From contig CAIUSP010000073.1 in the NCBI GenBank assembly GCA_903901855.1, positions 1-35,281 of the forward strand: 35,281 bases of DNA, given 5' to 3'. Position 1 is the stretch's first letter. Each line of letters opens with the position of its first letter. The translations under genes and the position numbers were made by a program. The notes under the pieces were generated by a model. The model was not told the origin of the DNA, did not search any database, and saw only the letters and a program-made list of their open reading frames with translations. Positions 1 to 7,782 of this stretch are shown one piece after another. The stretch comes from an uncultured bacterium (GTDB taxonomy: Bacteria > Actinomycetota > Thermoleophilia > Solirubrobacterales > 70-9).

Positions 1-100
1 CATCGCCACCGATCGCACCGGCTCTGTCGCCGCCCCGTCGAAAGCGCCGCTTGTATCCTCACAGCTTGAATCGTCTCCTCGACAGGGATTCGCACGACTC

Positions 101-730
101 ATGAGTTCCACCCCGACCACACCTGAGAAATCCACCGCCGGTAACGGGACATCGCCCAAGCGGCGCGAGGTGATGATCGGCCTCGCCATCGACCTGATCG
201 CTCGAGGGGGGCTGACCGCCCTCACCTACCGGAGCCTCGCGACGGCTGCCGAGGTATCGGTTGGCACCGTTCAGCAGGAGTTCCCGACCCGCATGAACAT
301 ATTGGAGGCGATCTTCGAGCGCAGCTGGAAGAACGCCGGGATGAGGCCCGAGGAAGCGGAGGCGGATGAGCCGCTCGCGAAACTGTTCGAGGTCTGCTCT
401 CGCGCTGCCCCGATCAGTGACCCACCGGATCCCGACCTTCGCGCTTACTTCGAGTTGTTGACCGAGATGACCAGGGATCCCGAGTTGAAGAGGTCGCTCT
501 CACGGGTGGAAGAAGGGGAGTATCCGCTCTACATCCGCCTGATCGAACGCGCCCAGGAGGCTCGGGAGATCGACCCAGGGCTCAGTCCGGATCTTCTGCT
601 CTCGCAGATCTGGGCTCTCAGCGACGGCTTCTGCCTCGCCGCCTACCTCGATCCGGAGACCTCGACCCCGCAAAGCGTCCGCGAGGCCTGGACGAAGGCC
701 TTCGACTCGCTGGTCGCTCAAAAAGCCTGA
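101..730 (+). CDS. TetR/AcrR-family transcriptional regulator
   Basis: 209 aa. A probable DNA-binding repressor. The N-terminal part (about residues 22-70) has the TetR helix-turn-helix pattern: a first helix (MIGLAIDLIARGG), then LTYRSLATAAEVSVGTV and the typical 'F..R..I' helix ending at ILEAIF. The rest is an all-helical ligand/dimer domain like that of TetR C-terminal families. The ligand cannot be read from sequence. It starts at ATG 101 with only a weak AGGGA-like ribosome site about 12 bases upstream, and a TATCCT (54-59) could be a -10 element. It is convergent with rplA, and its stop codon lies inside the shared hairpin at 723-768. The gene it controls may lie left of the window. The family call is firm; the role is unknown. 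Confidence 0.85.
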   Translation: MSSTPTTPEKSTAGNGTSPKRREVMIGLAIDLIARGGLTALTYRSLATAAEVSVGTVQQEFPTRMNILEAIFERSWKNAGMRPEEAEADEPLAKLFEVCSRAAPISDPPDPDLRAYFELLTEMTRDPELKRSLSRVEEGEYPLYIRLIERAQEAREIDPGLSPDLLLSQIWALSDGFCLAAYLDPETSTPQSVREAWTKAFDSLVAQKA

Positions 731-768
731 GGAAGCCGAGGCGAGCCGCGCAGCCGAGGCTCAGGCTT
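723..768. terminator. Hairpin terminator carrying both convergent stop codons
   Basis: AAGCCTGAG (723-731) is the exact reverse complement of CTCAGGCTT (760-768), giving a 9-bp stem around a GC-rich loop that repeats GCCGAGG twice. Read on the minus strand the stem runs into five T's, so it should end the ribosomal-protein operon. Read on the plus strand only two T's follow, so it would be weaker for the TetR gene. The TGA of the TetR gene (728-730) and the TGA of rplA (761-763) are both part of the stem. Confidence 0.7.
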
Positions 769-1546
769 CTACGGGCTCTGCGTCAGTAGGGGCGTCGGTG
801 GAAGGCGCATCCGCGCCGCCCTCGGCCGGAGATCCCTCGCCGAGGATGTCCGCAGCGCGGACGAGCGAGGTATCCACGTGGACTCCGGGGCCCATGGTGG
901 AGGTGAGGGTGATCGAGACGAAGTACTTGCCCTTGGCGGCCGACGGCTTGGCGCGGTTGATCTCGTCGATCACTGCCGCGTAGTTGTCGAGCAATGCCTG
1001 CTCGGTGAAGCTCGCCTTGCCGATTGCGAGGTGCACGATCGATTGACGGTCAGTTCGGTACTCGACCTTGCCGGCCTTTGCCTCGCCGACGGCCTTCTCG
1101 ACATCGTCGGTGACGGTGCCTACCTTGGGGTTCGGCATCTTGCCCTGGGGTCCGAGGACCTTTCCGAGCTTTCCGACGTGAGGCATCATCGCGGGCGTCG
1201 AGATCACCACATCGAAGTCGGTCCAGCCCTCTTCCACCTTGGCCGCGAGATCCGCCCCGCCCACGTGATCCGCACCTGCTGCCTCGGCATCGCGGGCCTG
1301 ATCGCCCTCGGCGAAAACACACACGGAGACGTCCTTGCCCAAACCTGAGGGAAGCGCGAGGGTCCCGCGCAGCTGCTCCTCGGCGTGACGCACGTTCACA
1401 CCGAGCAACACGTGGAGCTCGATGGTCTCGTCGAAGCCTGCCTTGGCGCCCTCCTTGACCAGGCGGATCGCCTCCTTCGGCGGGTAGGCCTTGTCGCGGT
1501 CGATCTTGTCGACTGCCTCGCGGTAGCGCTTGCTGCGGCCCGCCAT
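761..1546 (-). CDS. rplA: 50S ribosomal protein L1
   Basis: 261 aa. L1 forms the mobile stalk of the large ribosomal subunit at the E site and in many bacteria represses its own operon. The protein begins [16 protein letters not shown] and contains the family signature around [22 protein letters not shown], followed by the [10 protein letters not shown] and LTSTMGPGV segments. Bacterial L1 is usually about 230-240 residues. This one has an extra acidic Ala/Pro/Asp tail of about 25 residues (after ADILGEG). The start ATG overlaps the rplK stop (TGATG), so translation is probably coupled. It is the last gene of the cluster and is followed by the hairpin at 723-768. Confidence 0.98.
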   Translation of the reverse strand: MAGRSKRYREAVDKIDRDKAYPPKEAIRLVKEGAKAGFDETIELHVLLGVNVRHAEEQLRGTLALPSGLGKDVSVCVFAEGDQARDAEAAGADHVGGADLAAKVEEGWTDFDVVISTPAMMPHVGKLGKVLGPQGKMPNPKVGTVTDDVEKAVGEAKAGKVEYRTDRQSIVHLAIGKASFTEQALLDNYAAVIDEINRAKPSAAKGKYFVSITLTSTMGPGVHVDTSLVRAADILGEGSPAEGGADAPSTDAPTDAEPVEA

Positions 1547-1983
1547 CAGGACTCGAGTCCTTCCACCGTCACGCCCATCGAGCGGGCGGTGCCGGCGATG
1601 ATCTTGGTTGCGGCGTCGAGATCGTTTGCGTTCAGGTCGGGCATCTTCTTCTCGGCGATCTCGCGGGCCTGATCGACCGTGATCGATCCGACCTTGTTGG
1701 TGTGGGGCTCACCGGAGCCTTTTTGCAGTCCGGCGGCTTCCTTGATCAGGAAGGCGGCCGGAGGAGTCTTGGTGATGAACTCGAACGAACGGTCCTCGAA
1801 GACCGTGATCTCCACCGGGATGATCGTGCCGGAATCCTGCTGGGTCTGGGCGTTGAAGGCCTTGCAGAACTCCATGATGTTGACGCCGTGCTGTCCCAGG
1901 GCGGGTCCGACCGGCGGAGCCGGATTGGCAGCTCCCGCAGGGATCTGCAACTTGATCAGGGTCATTACTTTCTTCGGTGCCAT
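1546..1983 (-). CDS. rplK: 50S ribosomal protein L11
   Basis: 145 aa, the normal length. L11 binds the GTPase-centre region of 23S rRNA and contacts elongation factors. The N-terminal domain ([31 protein letters not shown]) and the C-terminal rRNA-binding domain ([21 protein letters not shown] and GTARSMGV) are complete. It lies 29 bases after nusG, with GAGAGGA upstream of ATG 1983 at a rather long spacing. Its stop overlaps the rplA start by one base. The order nusG-rplK-rplA is the standard bacterial arrangement. Confidence 0.98.
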   Translation of the reverse strand: MAPKKVMTLIKLQIPAGAANPAPPVGPALGQHGVNIMEFCKAFNAQTQQDSGTIIPVEITVFEDRSFEFITKTPPAAFLIKEAAGLQKGSGEPHTNKVGSITVDQAREIAEKKMPDLNANDLDAATKIIAGTARSMGVTVEGLES

Positions 1984-2012
1984 GGGTTCTGGTGGTCCTC
2001 TCTCGAAGGAGG

Positions 2013-2534
2013 TTAGATCTTCTTGACTTGGTCGTAGTTCACCTCGACCGGGGTCTCCCGGCCGAAGATCGAAACCAGCACCTTGAGCTTCTGCGAGTCG
2101 TCGTTGATCTCGGCGATCTCACCCGAGAAGTCGGCAAGCGGGCCGGAGATGACCTTGACCGACTCGCCGATGGCGAATTGGGCCTGGGTGCGCGGACGCT
2201 CGGCCGTCTCGCGGTTGAGCATGCGATCCACCTCGGCCTTCGGCAGCGGCACCGGGTCGGTGCGCGAACCGACGAAGCCGGTTACGCCCGGCGTGTTCTT
2301 GACCACTCCCCAGGACTCGTCGGTCATCTGCATCTGGACCAGTACGTAGCCCGGCATGGTGCGCTTCTCCACCTGTACCTGCTGACCATCCTTGACCTCG
2401 GTGATCTGCTCGGTGGGTACCACCACGTCGCGCACGTTGACGCTCTGTCCCATCGAGTGGATGCGATGCTCGAGGTTCTGCTTGACCTTGTTTTCGTGGC
2501 CTGAGTAGGTGTTGATTACGTACCAGTGGAACAT
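2013..2534 (-). CDS. nusG: Transcription termination/antitermination factor NusG
   Basis: 173 aa. NusG binds RNA polymerase, promotes processivity, links transcription to translation and modulates Rho. It begins [21 protein letters not shown], the NGN domain signature, has the [15 protein letters not shown] segment and [12 protein letters not shown], and ends in a KOW domain (about residues 120-173: [18 protein letters not shown]). The long acidic N-terminal extension of many actinobacterial NusG proteins is absent; in this window the extension is on SecE instead. It is co-directional with secE (44-base gap) and rplK. Confidence 0.97.
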   Translation of the reverse strand: MFHWYVINTYSGHENKVKQNLEHRIHSMGQSVNVRDVVVPTEQITEVKDGQQVQVEKRTMPGYVLVQMQMTDESWGVVKNTPGVTGFVGSRTDPVPLPKAEVDRMLNRETAERPRTQAQFAIGESVKVISGPLADFSGEIAEINDDSQKLKVLVSIFGRETPVEVNYDQVKKI

Positions 2535-2578
2535 CTGTCGGTGTGTCTCTTTCTCTTGGTTGCGGTTGGTTGCGCCGG

Positions 2579-3289
2579 TTAGAGGATCAGGTTGACGAGG
2601 CGGCTGAAGACCGTGTCGAGGACGCCCAGATACGCGGCGCAGGCAGCGACGAAGAGGATCGTCACCGCGGAGGCCTGGATCAGGGTGTCACGGTCAGGCC
2701 ACTGGACGCGCTTCAACTCTGCCCAGCAGGATACGAGGAAGGCGACTACTCGGCCGCGCTGCTTGGGCTCGGCCTTGGTCTCGGGGAGGGGTTTCGCCTT
2801 GCGGCCACCCTTCTTCTCCTTCTTGGGTGACTCCTTCGTCTCGGTCGCAGCTGCGGCAGTCTCGCGCTCCTTCGCCTCGCGGCGCTTGCGCTGACGGCGG
2901 GTCTCCTTGCCGGGCTTGGGTGCGGCGGGAGGCTCGGTGGTCGGGGGCGGGCCGGGCTCTACTCCTCCGGTCACGCCGGGGACGGCAGGCGCCGTAGATG
3001 AGCCGATCGGGTTCTCGGTGGGAACGGTTTCGCCTGAGGGGACGTCCTCCTCCGCAGACTTGGTGTGCTCGCCGTAGTCGGCGACGTTCGCGCCGGTCTC
3101 GATCACGGCTTCGACTTCGGCGACATCGCCGGACACGGGAACCTGAGTGTCGTGCTGGGCGCGGGATTCAGCAGCAGCGTCACCAGAGCCGGCAGCGTCC
3201 TTGGCGCCTGCCTGCTCCTGCTTGCCGGCAGCCTGCTCCTGCTCGCGCCGCTTGCGCTCGGCCTTTCGTTGTGCTCTCGACTTTGCCAT
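2579..3289 (-). CDS. secE: Preprotein translocase subunit SecE with long charged N-terminal tail
   Basis: 236 aa. SecE is the clamp subunit of the SecYEG protein channel. The real SecE domain is only the last 60 residues or so: an amphipathic segment with ELKRVQWPDRDTLIQ, then one membrane helix (TILFVAACAAYLGVLDTVF). Ahead of it lie about 175 low-complexity residues: a K/R/Q-rich start (MAKSRAQRKAERKRREQEQ), an acidic/proline-rich middle, and a second basic block (GKETRRQRKRREAKERE and KKEKKGGRKAK). Bacterial SecE is commonly 60-120 residues, so this tail is long. It sits 27 bases after rpmG. The start could be debated, but the tail is in frame and continuous with the domain. Confidence 0.95.
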   Translation of the reverse strand: MAKSRAQRKAERKRREQEQAAGKQEQAGAKDAAGSGDAAAESRAQHDTQVPVSGDVAEVEAVIETGANVADYGEHTKSAEEDVPSGETVPTENPIGSSTAPAVPGVTGGVEPGPPPTTEPPAAPKPGKETRRQRKRREAKERETAAAATETKESPKKEKKGGRKAKPLPETKAEPKQRGRVVAFLVSCWAELKRVQWPDRDTLIQASAVTILFVAACAAYLGVLDTVFSRLVNLIL

Positions 3290-3316
3290 GCCCTGGTCCG
3301 CTGGACGCGGAGATCC

Positions 3317-3478
3317 CTAGCGGGTCTCCTTATGTGGGGTGTGGCGTCCGCACCAACGGCAGTACTTGCGCATCTCGATCCGGTCGGGCGAGTTGCGCCT
3401 CGACTTGATCGTCTCGTAGTTTCGCCGCTTGCACTCCTCACATGCGAGGGTCACACCTATGCGCTGATCTCCGGCCAT
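3317..3478 (-). CDS. rpmG: 50S ribosomal protein L33, zinc-binding type
   Basis: 53 aa, read directly from the sequence. It begins [20 protein letters not shown] and ends [14 protein letters not shown]. Two CxxC pairs (Cys13/16 and Cys40/43) make it the zinc-ribbon (C+) form of L33. The segment [21 protein letters not shown] is family-typical. GGGAG lies 7 bases upstream of ATG 3478 as a ribosome site. It is the first gene of the rpmG-secE-nusG-rplK-rplA cluster, as in many Actinomycetota. No tRNA-Trp is seen next to it. Confidence 0.95.
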   Translation of the reverse strand: MAGDQRIGVTLACEECKRRNYETIKSRRNSPDRIEMRKYCRWCGRHTPHKETR

Positions 3479-3515
3479 TGCTCAACTCCCGTTCAAAGTT
3501 TTGGACCTCTTTACG

Positions 3516-3545
3516 AAAAAAACCTCCGGCCGCGGGGCCTGAGGT
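3516..3545 (-). terminator. Intrinsic terminator between glycosidase gene and rpmG
   Basis: On the minus strand ACCTC-A-GGCC, the loop CCGC, then GGCC-G-GAGGT form a near-perfect stem followed directly by seven T's (3516-3522). It lies 67 bases after the glycosidase stop and 37 bases before the rpmG start, so it separates the two units. A TATATT (minus strand, 3552-3557) sits just upstream, so the hairpin could also fall at the very 5' end of the rpmG transcript. Confidence 0.85.
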
Positions 3546-3551
3546 GCAGTG

Positions 3552-3580
3552 AATATAGCGCGCCAGCCTCCGGAGGACAG
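3552..3580 (-). promoter_or_regulatory. Possible promoter upstream of rpmG
   Basis: The minus strand has TATATT (3552-3557) with a 17-base spacer to CTGTCC (3575-3580), a poor -35 match. Transcription would start near 3545, exactly at the base of the terminator stem, which makes the arrangement odd. This is the only AT-rich -10-like element seen between the two genes. Confidence 0.3.
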
Positions 3581-3612
3581 CCGGGCCGGTGCGCGAGAGG
3601 CTTTGCTTTCAG

Positions 3613-5193
3613 TCAGCCCTTTCCGGAGAGCGACCAGACGAGGCTCGTCAAGGAGCCCACCCGCGCACGAAGCTTGGCCTTCCCTGTGATTGAGAGCTTG
3701 GCCGTGACCGGCACACCCTTGCGGACCCCGATCTTCACAGTCTGGGTCCACCTGCCCTTGATCAGTTGCTCGATCACCGCGTTGCCCTTCAAGGGCGGTC
3801 TGAACCACGCGGTAGCGGCCTTCGAGGAGACGCGCTCGACGGTGAATGGGAAGGTGAATGCGGTCATCGCCGGCTTGGGTGGTTGTTCGGCAACGGTGAA
3901 CGGCCAAGTCGCGGTGTTGGGGAAGAGACCAACGTTGCACTGCCGCGTGCAGCCCTCTGGATTGCTCACCGGGTCGTAGGGGACCTGGTCGCGGAGCTTG
4001 AAGTAGAGGAACAGATCCGCACCCTTCTGCCAGAGCATTCGCATCGCGCGTTGAATCGTGTCGGCTTGACTGCGAAGGCTGGGTGCCCCCGGATCGGGGG
4101 GATTGCTGCCGGTCCAGAACTCGGTCGCCCAGATCGAGCGACCACCGGACACTGACGGCGTGACTTGGCCGAGTCTCTCGATCGCCCTCAGCAGACGCGT
4201 TCCGCGCTCGAAGTTGGAGGGACGGAGATCCGAGTTCGGGTAGTACGGAAGCGCACCGATGTCCCGGTTGGCGGAAGGGATGGCGTTGTGGGCGAAGACG
4301 TCGAGTTTCGGTTTGGAAGAGCAGTCGACTTTCACCTGCCCACCGGACTCGCGAACGCAGAACATCTGCCGCATGAAGTCGAGCGGGCCGGTGCGTACCT
4401 GAGCGAGATCGGAATCGGTACCCGGTCCCGCCGGTGCGGTCCCCGGTCCGATCACTACCGCGCCGGGTTGAGCAGCGTGCACTGCGTCGTAGAAGGCGTT
4501 GAGCATCGAGCGGTAATGACCTGCCACGAAGGGCGAACCGTCGGGGTTGAGCTGGGGGTTCATGAAGCTGAACAGGTTGGCTTCGTTCCAAGCCTGGAGG
4601 TATCTGACTCGCGGGAGAGGCGACCCTGATCCTGGCGGGGTGTACGAACCCGAGTAGCGGGTTGCGACCGCGGCACCGAAAGCTGCGAATGCGGAGGCGC
4701 TCGGCTTCCAGGTGCCCTTCCCTGCGCACTCAGGGGGAATCTGGCCCTCGGCACACTCGAGGGGAGGTCTGCCCACTCCCTCGGCGAACTCCGGCGCTCC
4801 CCAGATGGTGAGCAGGACCTGCATCCCTCGTTGGTTGGCGGCGCGCACCGCCGCGTCGTAAGCGGAGAAGTCGTAGTTCGGATCCGCGGGGCTGCTCGGT
4901 GCGGTGGGAGCGACCGACTCGTCCACCAGGGCATTCCTCCAGATCAGATCGAGGCGGATCAACCCCGTCCCGCCCTCGTCCGCGCGATCGAGCCAGAAGG
5001 CGCGCTGTGGCTCGGGAGTGTCCAGGTCCATGAATTCCGCGTTGTCGTAGAGCGCGAGTTGGTAGAGCGGGCGATCGGCTGCCGCCGCCGATCCGGGAGG
5101 AACCGAAGACCAGATTCCCAAGATCAGGAAGAGCGCCGCGAAGACAAGCGTCAAGTACCGGAGCGAAACCGCAGACGTCTTGGTCCGGGTCAT
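3613..5193 (-). CDS. Secreted glycoside hydrolase-like protein (GH-A clan fold)
   Basis: 526 aa. It probably cleaves a beta-linked glycan outside the cell. Residues about 11-39 form a signal peptide (LRYLTLVFAALFLILGIW followed by an Ala-rich site). The next 350 residues look like a TIM-barrel glycosidase of the GH5/GH39 kind: VLLTIWGAPEF, then QAWNEANLF with Glu204 as the expected acid/base, and SIWATEFWTG with Glu358 as the expected nucleophile. The last 90 or so residues form a beta-rich domain (FTVERVSSKAATAWFRPPLKGNA...). Substrate and exact family cannot be set from sequence alone. The start ATG overlaps the stop of the upstream small membrane protein (ATGA), so the two are co-translated. 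A strong terminator follows. Confidence 0.75.
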   Translation of the reverse strand: MTRTKTSAVSLRYLTLVFAALFLILGIWSSVPPGSAAAADRPLYQLALYDNAEFMDLDTPEPQRAFWLDRADEGGTGLIRLDLIWRNALVDESVAPTAPSSPADPNYDFSAYDAAVRAANQRGMQVLLTIWGAPEFAEGVGRPPLECAEGQIPPECAGKGTWKPSASAFAAFGAAVATRYSGSYTPPGSGSPLPRVRYLQAWNEANLFSFMNPQLNPDGSPFVAGHYRSMLNAFYDAVHAAQPGAVVIGPGTAPAGPGTDSDLAQVRTGPLDFMRQMFCVRESGGQVKVDCSSKPKLDVFAHNAIPSANRDIGALPYYPNSDLRPSNFERGTRLLRAIERLGQVTPSVSGGRSIWATEFWTGSNPPDPGAPSLRSQADTIQRAMRMLWQKGADLFLYFKLRDQVPYDPVSNPEGCTRQCNVGLFPNTATWPFTVAEQPPKPAMTAFTFPFTVERVSSKAATAWFRPPLKGNAVIEQLIKGRWTQTVKIGVRKGVPVTAKLSITGKAKLRARVGSLTSLVWSLSGKG

Positions 5194-5747
5194 TGCCCGG
5201 CGCGGGGTACTCGCGGTGCCTTGGCCTTGGGCTGGTCGTACCGTTTGGCGATCACAGTGGCCAAGAGGACGAGCAACATCAAACTCGGCAGGAGCCAGCC
5301 CATGCCACCCAGTGCCGCGGAGAGGAACGACGAGTCACCGGAGGGAGGGTCCAGACTCACTGCGACCGCAGCGGGAGCCCTCGGGGCCGGGTCGGCTTGC
5401 TTCCGATCGGCCTTGCCTTTGTCCTTCTTGCCGCTGCTCTCCCCGCCGGTCGGAGCCGAGTATGCGCTCCCGTAGTCGTAGGAGCTCCCTGAATCCGAGC
5501 CCGACCCAGAGTCGACCGATGGTGATGGCTTGTCCGAACCACCGGGGGTGGGCTCGGGACGCGGTTCGGGTACGGGGGGCGGTGGCTCCTCGTACTCGTC
5601 GATCACATCGGCTCGGGCGTTACTGATCGATCCGGGCACCATCCCTGAGAGACTCAAAGCGCAAGATCCGAGCAGCGCCACCAGACAGGTGGCTGAAACC
5701 AGGATGAAGGCGGGAACGGAGGCGGGTTTTCGGAGTGTCTGTTCCAA
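5190..5747 (-). CDS. Unrecognised membrane-anchored Pro/Ser/Gly-rich protein
   Basis: 185 aa, no family recognised. An N-terminal hydrophobic segment (FILVSATCLVALLGSCALSL) may be a signal peptide. The middle is low complexity: PPPPVPEPRPEPTPGG, then Ser/Gly/Tyr-rich repeats (SGSGSDSGSSYDYGS), then a K/D-rich stretch. A second hydrophobic helix (MGWLLPSLMLLVLLATVIA) followed by basic residues would anchor the C-terminus in the membrane with a short cytoplasmic tail. The start is TTG 5747; no clear ribosome site is visible. It overlaps the glycosidase by four bases, suggesting a joint role at the cell surface, perhaps spanning the wall. Confidence 0.6.
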   Translation of the reverse strand: MEQTLRKPASVPAFILVSATCLVALLGSCALSLSGMVPGSISNARADVIDEYEEPPPPVPEPRPEPTPGGSDKPSPSVDSGSGSDSGSSYDYGSAYSAPTGGESSGKKDKGKADRKQADPAPRAPAAVAVSLDPPSGDSSFLSAALGGMGWLLPSLMLLVLLATVIAKRYDQPKAKAPRVPRAGQ

Positions 5748-5757
5748 GGGCGAGAGA

Positions 5758-5775
5758 GCAGGCTGTCACGCCTGC
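5758..5775. promoter_or_regulatory. Inverted repeat in divergent gap
   Basis: GCAGGC (5758-5763), six bases, then GCCTGC (5770-5775) is a perfect 6-6-6 inverted repeat. It lies in the short gap between the divergent starts at 5747 and about 5804. It could be an operator serving both genes. TAGGTT (5787-5792) downstream is a possible -10 element for the plus-strand gene. Confidence 0.3.
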
Positions 5776-5803
5776 GTCCTGCTGATTAGGTTAGGTGATG
5801 ACT

Positions 5804-7780
5804 ATGACCCCCAAGGCTGAAGAAAGTTTCGGAAGGACAGGCCGGACGCGATCGAGAGCCGGCACTGCCGCGTTGCTGACCGGTGTGACCGCAGCAACCG
5901 GGCTGTTCTATCTCGCCATGCGAGGCGGCGGCTACGAACTGACAGCCAGAGCAGAGGTCGGCCTGCTGGCGTGGTGGGCGGTCGCCGTGTTGGGTGTACT
6001 GGGCGTGGTTCCCGTCGGAAAACCGGGACGATCGGCTTTCGTCATGCTCGGCGCGATGGCGGCCCTCGCCGCGTGGACGGCAATCGCGATCATTTGGTCG
6101 CCGAGTGCCGAGCGCGGGATGGTCGAGGTCGAACGAGTGCTGACTCTCGGGGGGATCCTCGCGCTGGCGTTGCTGGCCACCCCGCCCCGACATGCGAAAG
6201 CGCTGCTCTGGGGGGTAGCCGCGGCGATCGTCGCGGTGGCCGCGATCGGGATCCTCTCCCAACTGCGAAAGGGTTGGTTTCCCGACTACGGGACGGCCGA
6301 GGATCTCGGCGGGCAGGTCCTCGTGAGGCTCAGCTACCCGCTTCGCAACTGGAACGGCTTGGCCGAGATGTTCGCCATGGGGGGTGCGCTGTTGACTGGA
6401 CTCGGTGCGGTTTCCCGCAAGCCGCGATGGGCTGCCCTCGCCTGTGCCGTACTGCCCGTGCTGGTGCTGGCCTCGTATCTGACCCTCTCACGCACCGGCA
6501 TCGGTTGCGCGCTGGTGGCGCTGCTCGTGGTGATCGCACTGCATCCACTGAGGAGGCAGGTCGCGGTGATCACCACGATCGGCTTGATCACGGGAACGCT
6601 CGCAGTCGGCGTCGTGGCGGCGATACCCGGTGCGAGCGAAGGGGGAGCGAGCGGAGTGGAGGCTGCTTCGATCATCGTCGTGCTGCTCCTGTGCTGCCTG
6701 CTTTCGGCGTGGTTGCTGACGGCGCTCGGTCGCTACGGGGCGCTGTCCTGGATACAACGCCTCGGCAGCGGGCTCGATCTCGGCACGGTGAAGATCCTCA
6801 AAGCCGCAGCAGTGATTGGCACAGCAGCTCTGGTGCTGTTCGCGATCCCGAGCCTGCTGAACGGCTGGAGCGAGTTCAAGAAGCCCGATACCCCCGGTGC
6901 CAGCGCTGATCGCTACACCAGCGCCACCGGCAGCGGGCGCTACCAGTGGTGGAGTCTGGCGGTGGAAGCCGGTGCGGAGAGCCCGCTGACCGGCGCGGGG
7001 CCCGGGACCTTCGAGTTCGTCTGGGCCGAGGACGGAACCATCCCTGGCTATGTCAGAGACGCCCACTCGCTCTACCTGGAGTCGTTCGGTGAGCTCGGAG
7101 TGATCGGCCTGCTGCTCGCCCTGACCCTCGTCGCCACTCCCCTGATCCGCTCGGTGCGCGGATCGTTCGGTGGATCCGGGAGGATCGAGCGCGGGGCCTT
7201 CGCCGCAAGTGCAGGTGCGATGGCGGCATTCGCATTGGCAGCGGGATTCGACTGGGCCTGGGAGACCACCGCGCTGACCGCGGCGTTCATGCTGGTGGCG
7301 GCGGGGACACTGCGACTCGGAGGGTCCGAGGAAACGGCGGAATCCACCCCTAGGGGGCGTGGCATCGCCGGGAGGGTCGCGCTCGCCGCCTCTGGTCTTG
7401 TTGCCGTGGTGGTGATCTCGATCCCTCTCAACATGCAGAGAGCGCTCGATCGAAGCGCATCGGAACTGAGTGCAGGGAATCTGCAAGCCGCGCTCGACGA
7501 GGCAGGCGAAGCCGGCAGGATCGAGCCCTTCGCCGCCTCGCCGCTGATCGCGCAGACGGTCGTCTACGAAAGCGCGGGTGATTACCGGGCCGCACTCGAC
7601 ACCGCGCGAGAGGCAGTGCGGCGCGAGTCGACCAACTGGCAGACCTGGTACCTGCTTGCGAGGATCCAGCGCTGGCTCGATGACGACGCGGCGGCGGCCA
7701 TCTCCTACCAGCGGGCGGTCGATCTGAACCCACGCTCGGAGCGGCTCAGCATGCCATACGAGGAATCGACTCTCAGATAG
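5804..7780 (+). CDS. O-antigen ligase/polymerase-like membrane protein (Wzy/WaaL type) with C-terminal TPR
   Basis: About 658 aa. It probably polymerises lipid-linked glycan repeats or transfers a finished glycan to its acceptor at the outer membrane face. The first 430 residues or so contain about ten or more hydrophobic helices. The Wzy_C signature loop follows ATGSGRYQWWSLAVEAGAE...GAGPGTFEF, with HSLYLESFGELGVIGLLLAL after it. After more helices, about 110 residues form TPR-like helices (SAGNLQAALDEAGEAGRIEP, ...YLLARIQRWLDDDAAAAISYQ). The start at ATG 5804 is preferred because AGGTGA lies five bases upstream; GTG 5795 and ATG 5798 are alternatives. It is convergent with the sugar transferase, with only two bases between stop codons. 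The neighbours support a surface-glycan role. Confidence 0.85.
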   Translation: MTPKAEESFGRTGRTRSRAGTAALLTGVTAATGLFYLAMRGGGYELTARAEVGLLAWWAVAVLGVLGVVPVGKPGRSAFVMLGAMAALAAWTAIAIIWSPSAERGMVEVERVLTLGGILALALLATPPRHAKALLWGVAAAIVAVAAIGILSQLRKGWFPDYGTAEDLGGQVLVRLSYPLRNWNGLAEMFAMGGALLTGLGAVSRKPRWAALACAVLPVLVLASYLTLSRTGIGCALVALLVVIALHPLRRQVAVITTIGLITGTLAVGVVAAIPGASEGGASGVEAASIIVVLLLCCLLSAWLLTALGRYGALSWIQRLGSGLDLGTVKILKAAAVIGTAALVLFAIPSLLNGWSEFKKPDTPGASADRYTSATGSGRYQWWSLAVEAGAESPLTGAGPGTFEFVWAEDGTIPGYVRDAHSLYLESFGELGVIGLLLALTLVATPLIRSVRGSFGGSGRIERGAFAASAGAMAAFALAAGFDWAWETTALTAAFMLVAAGTLRLGGSEETAESTPRGRGIAGRVALAASGLVAVVVISIPLNMQRALDRSASELSAGNLQAALDEAGEAGRIEPFAASPLIAQTVVYESAGDYRAALDTAREAVRRESTNWQTWYLLARIQRWLDDDAAAAISYQRAVDLNPRSERLSMPYEESTLR

Positions 7781-7782
7781 AC

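Noticed and set aside
3482-4729. Minus-strand open frame of 415 codons in another frame of the glycosidase gene
   Set aside because: It is Arg/Ser-rich, has no domain, and runs through the terminator at 3516-3545.
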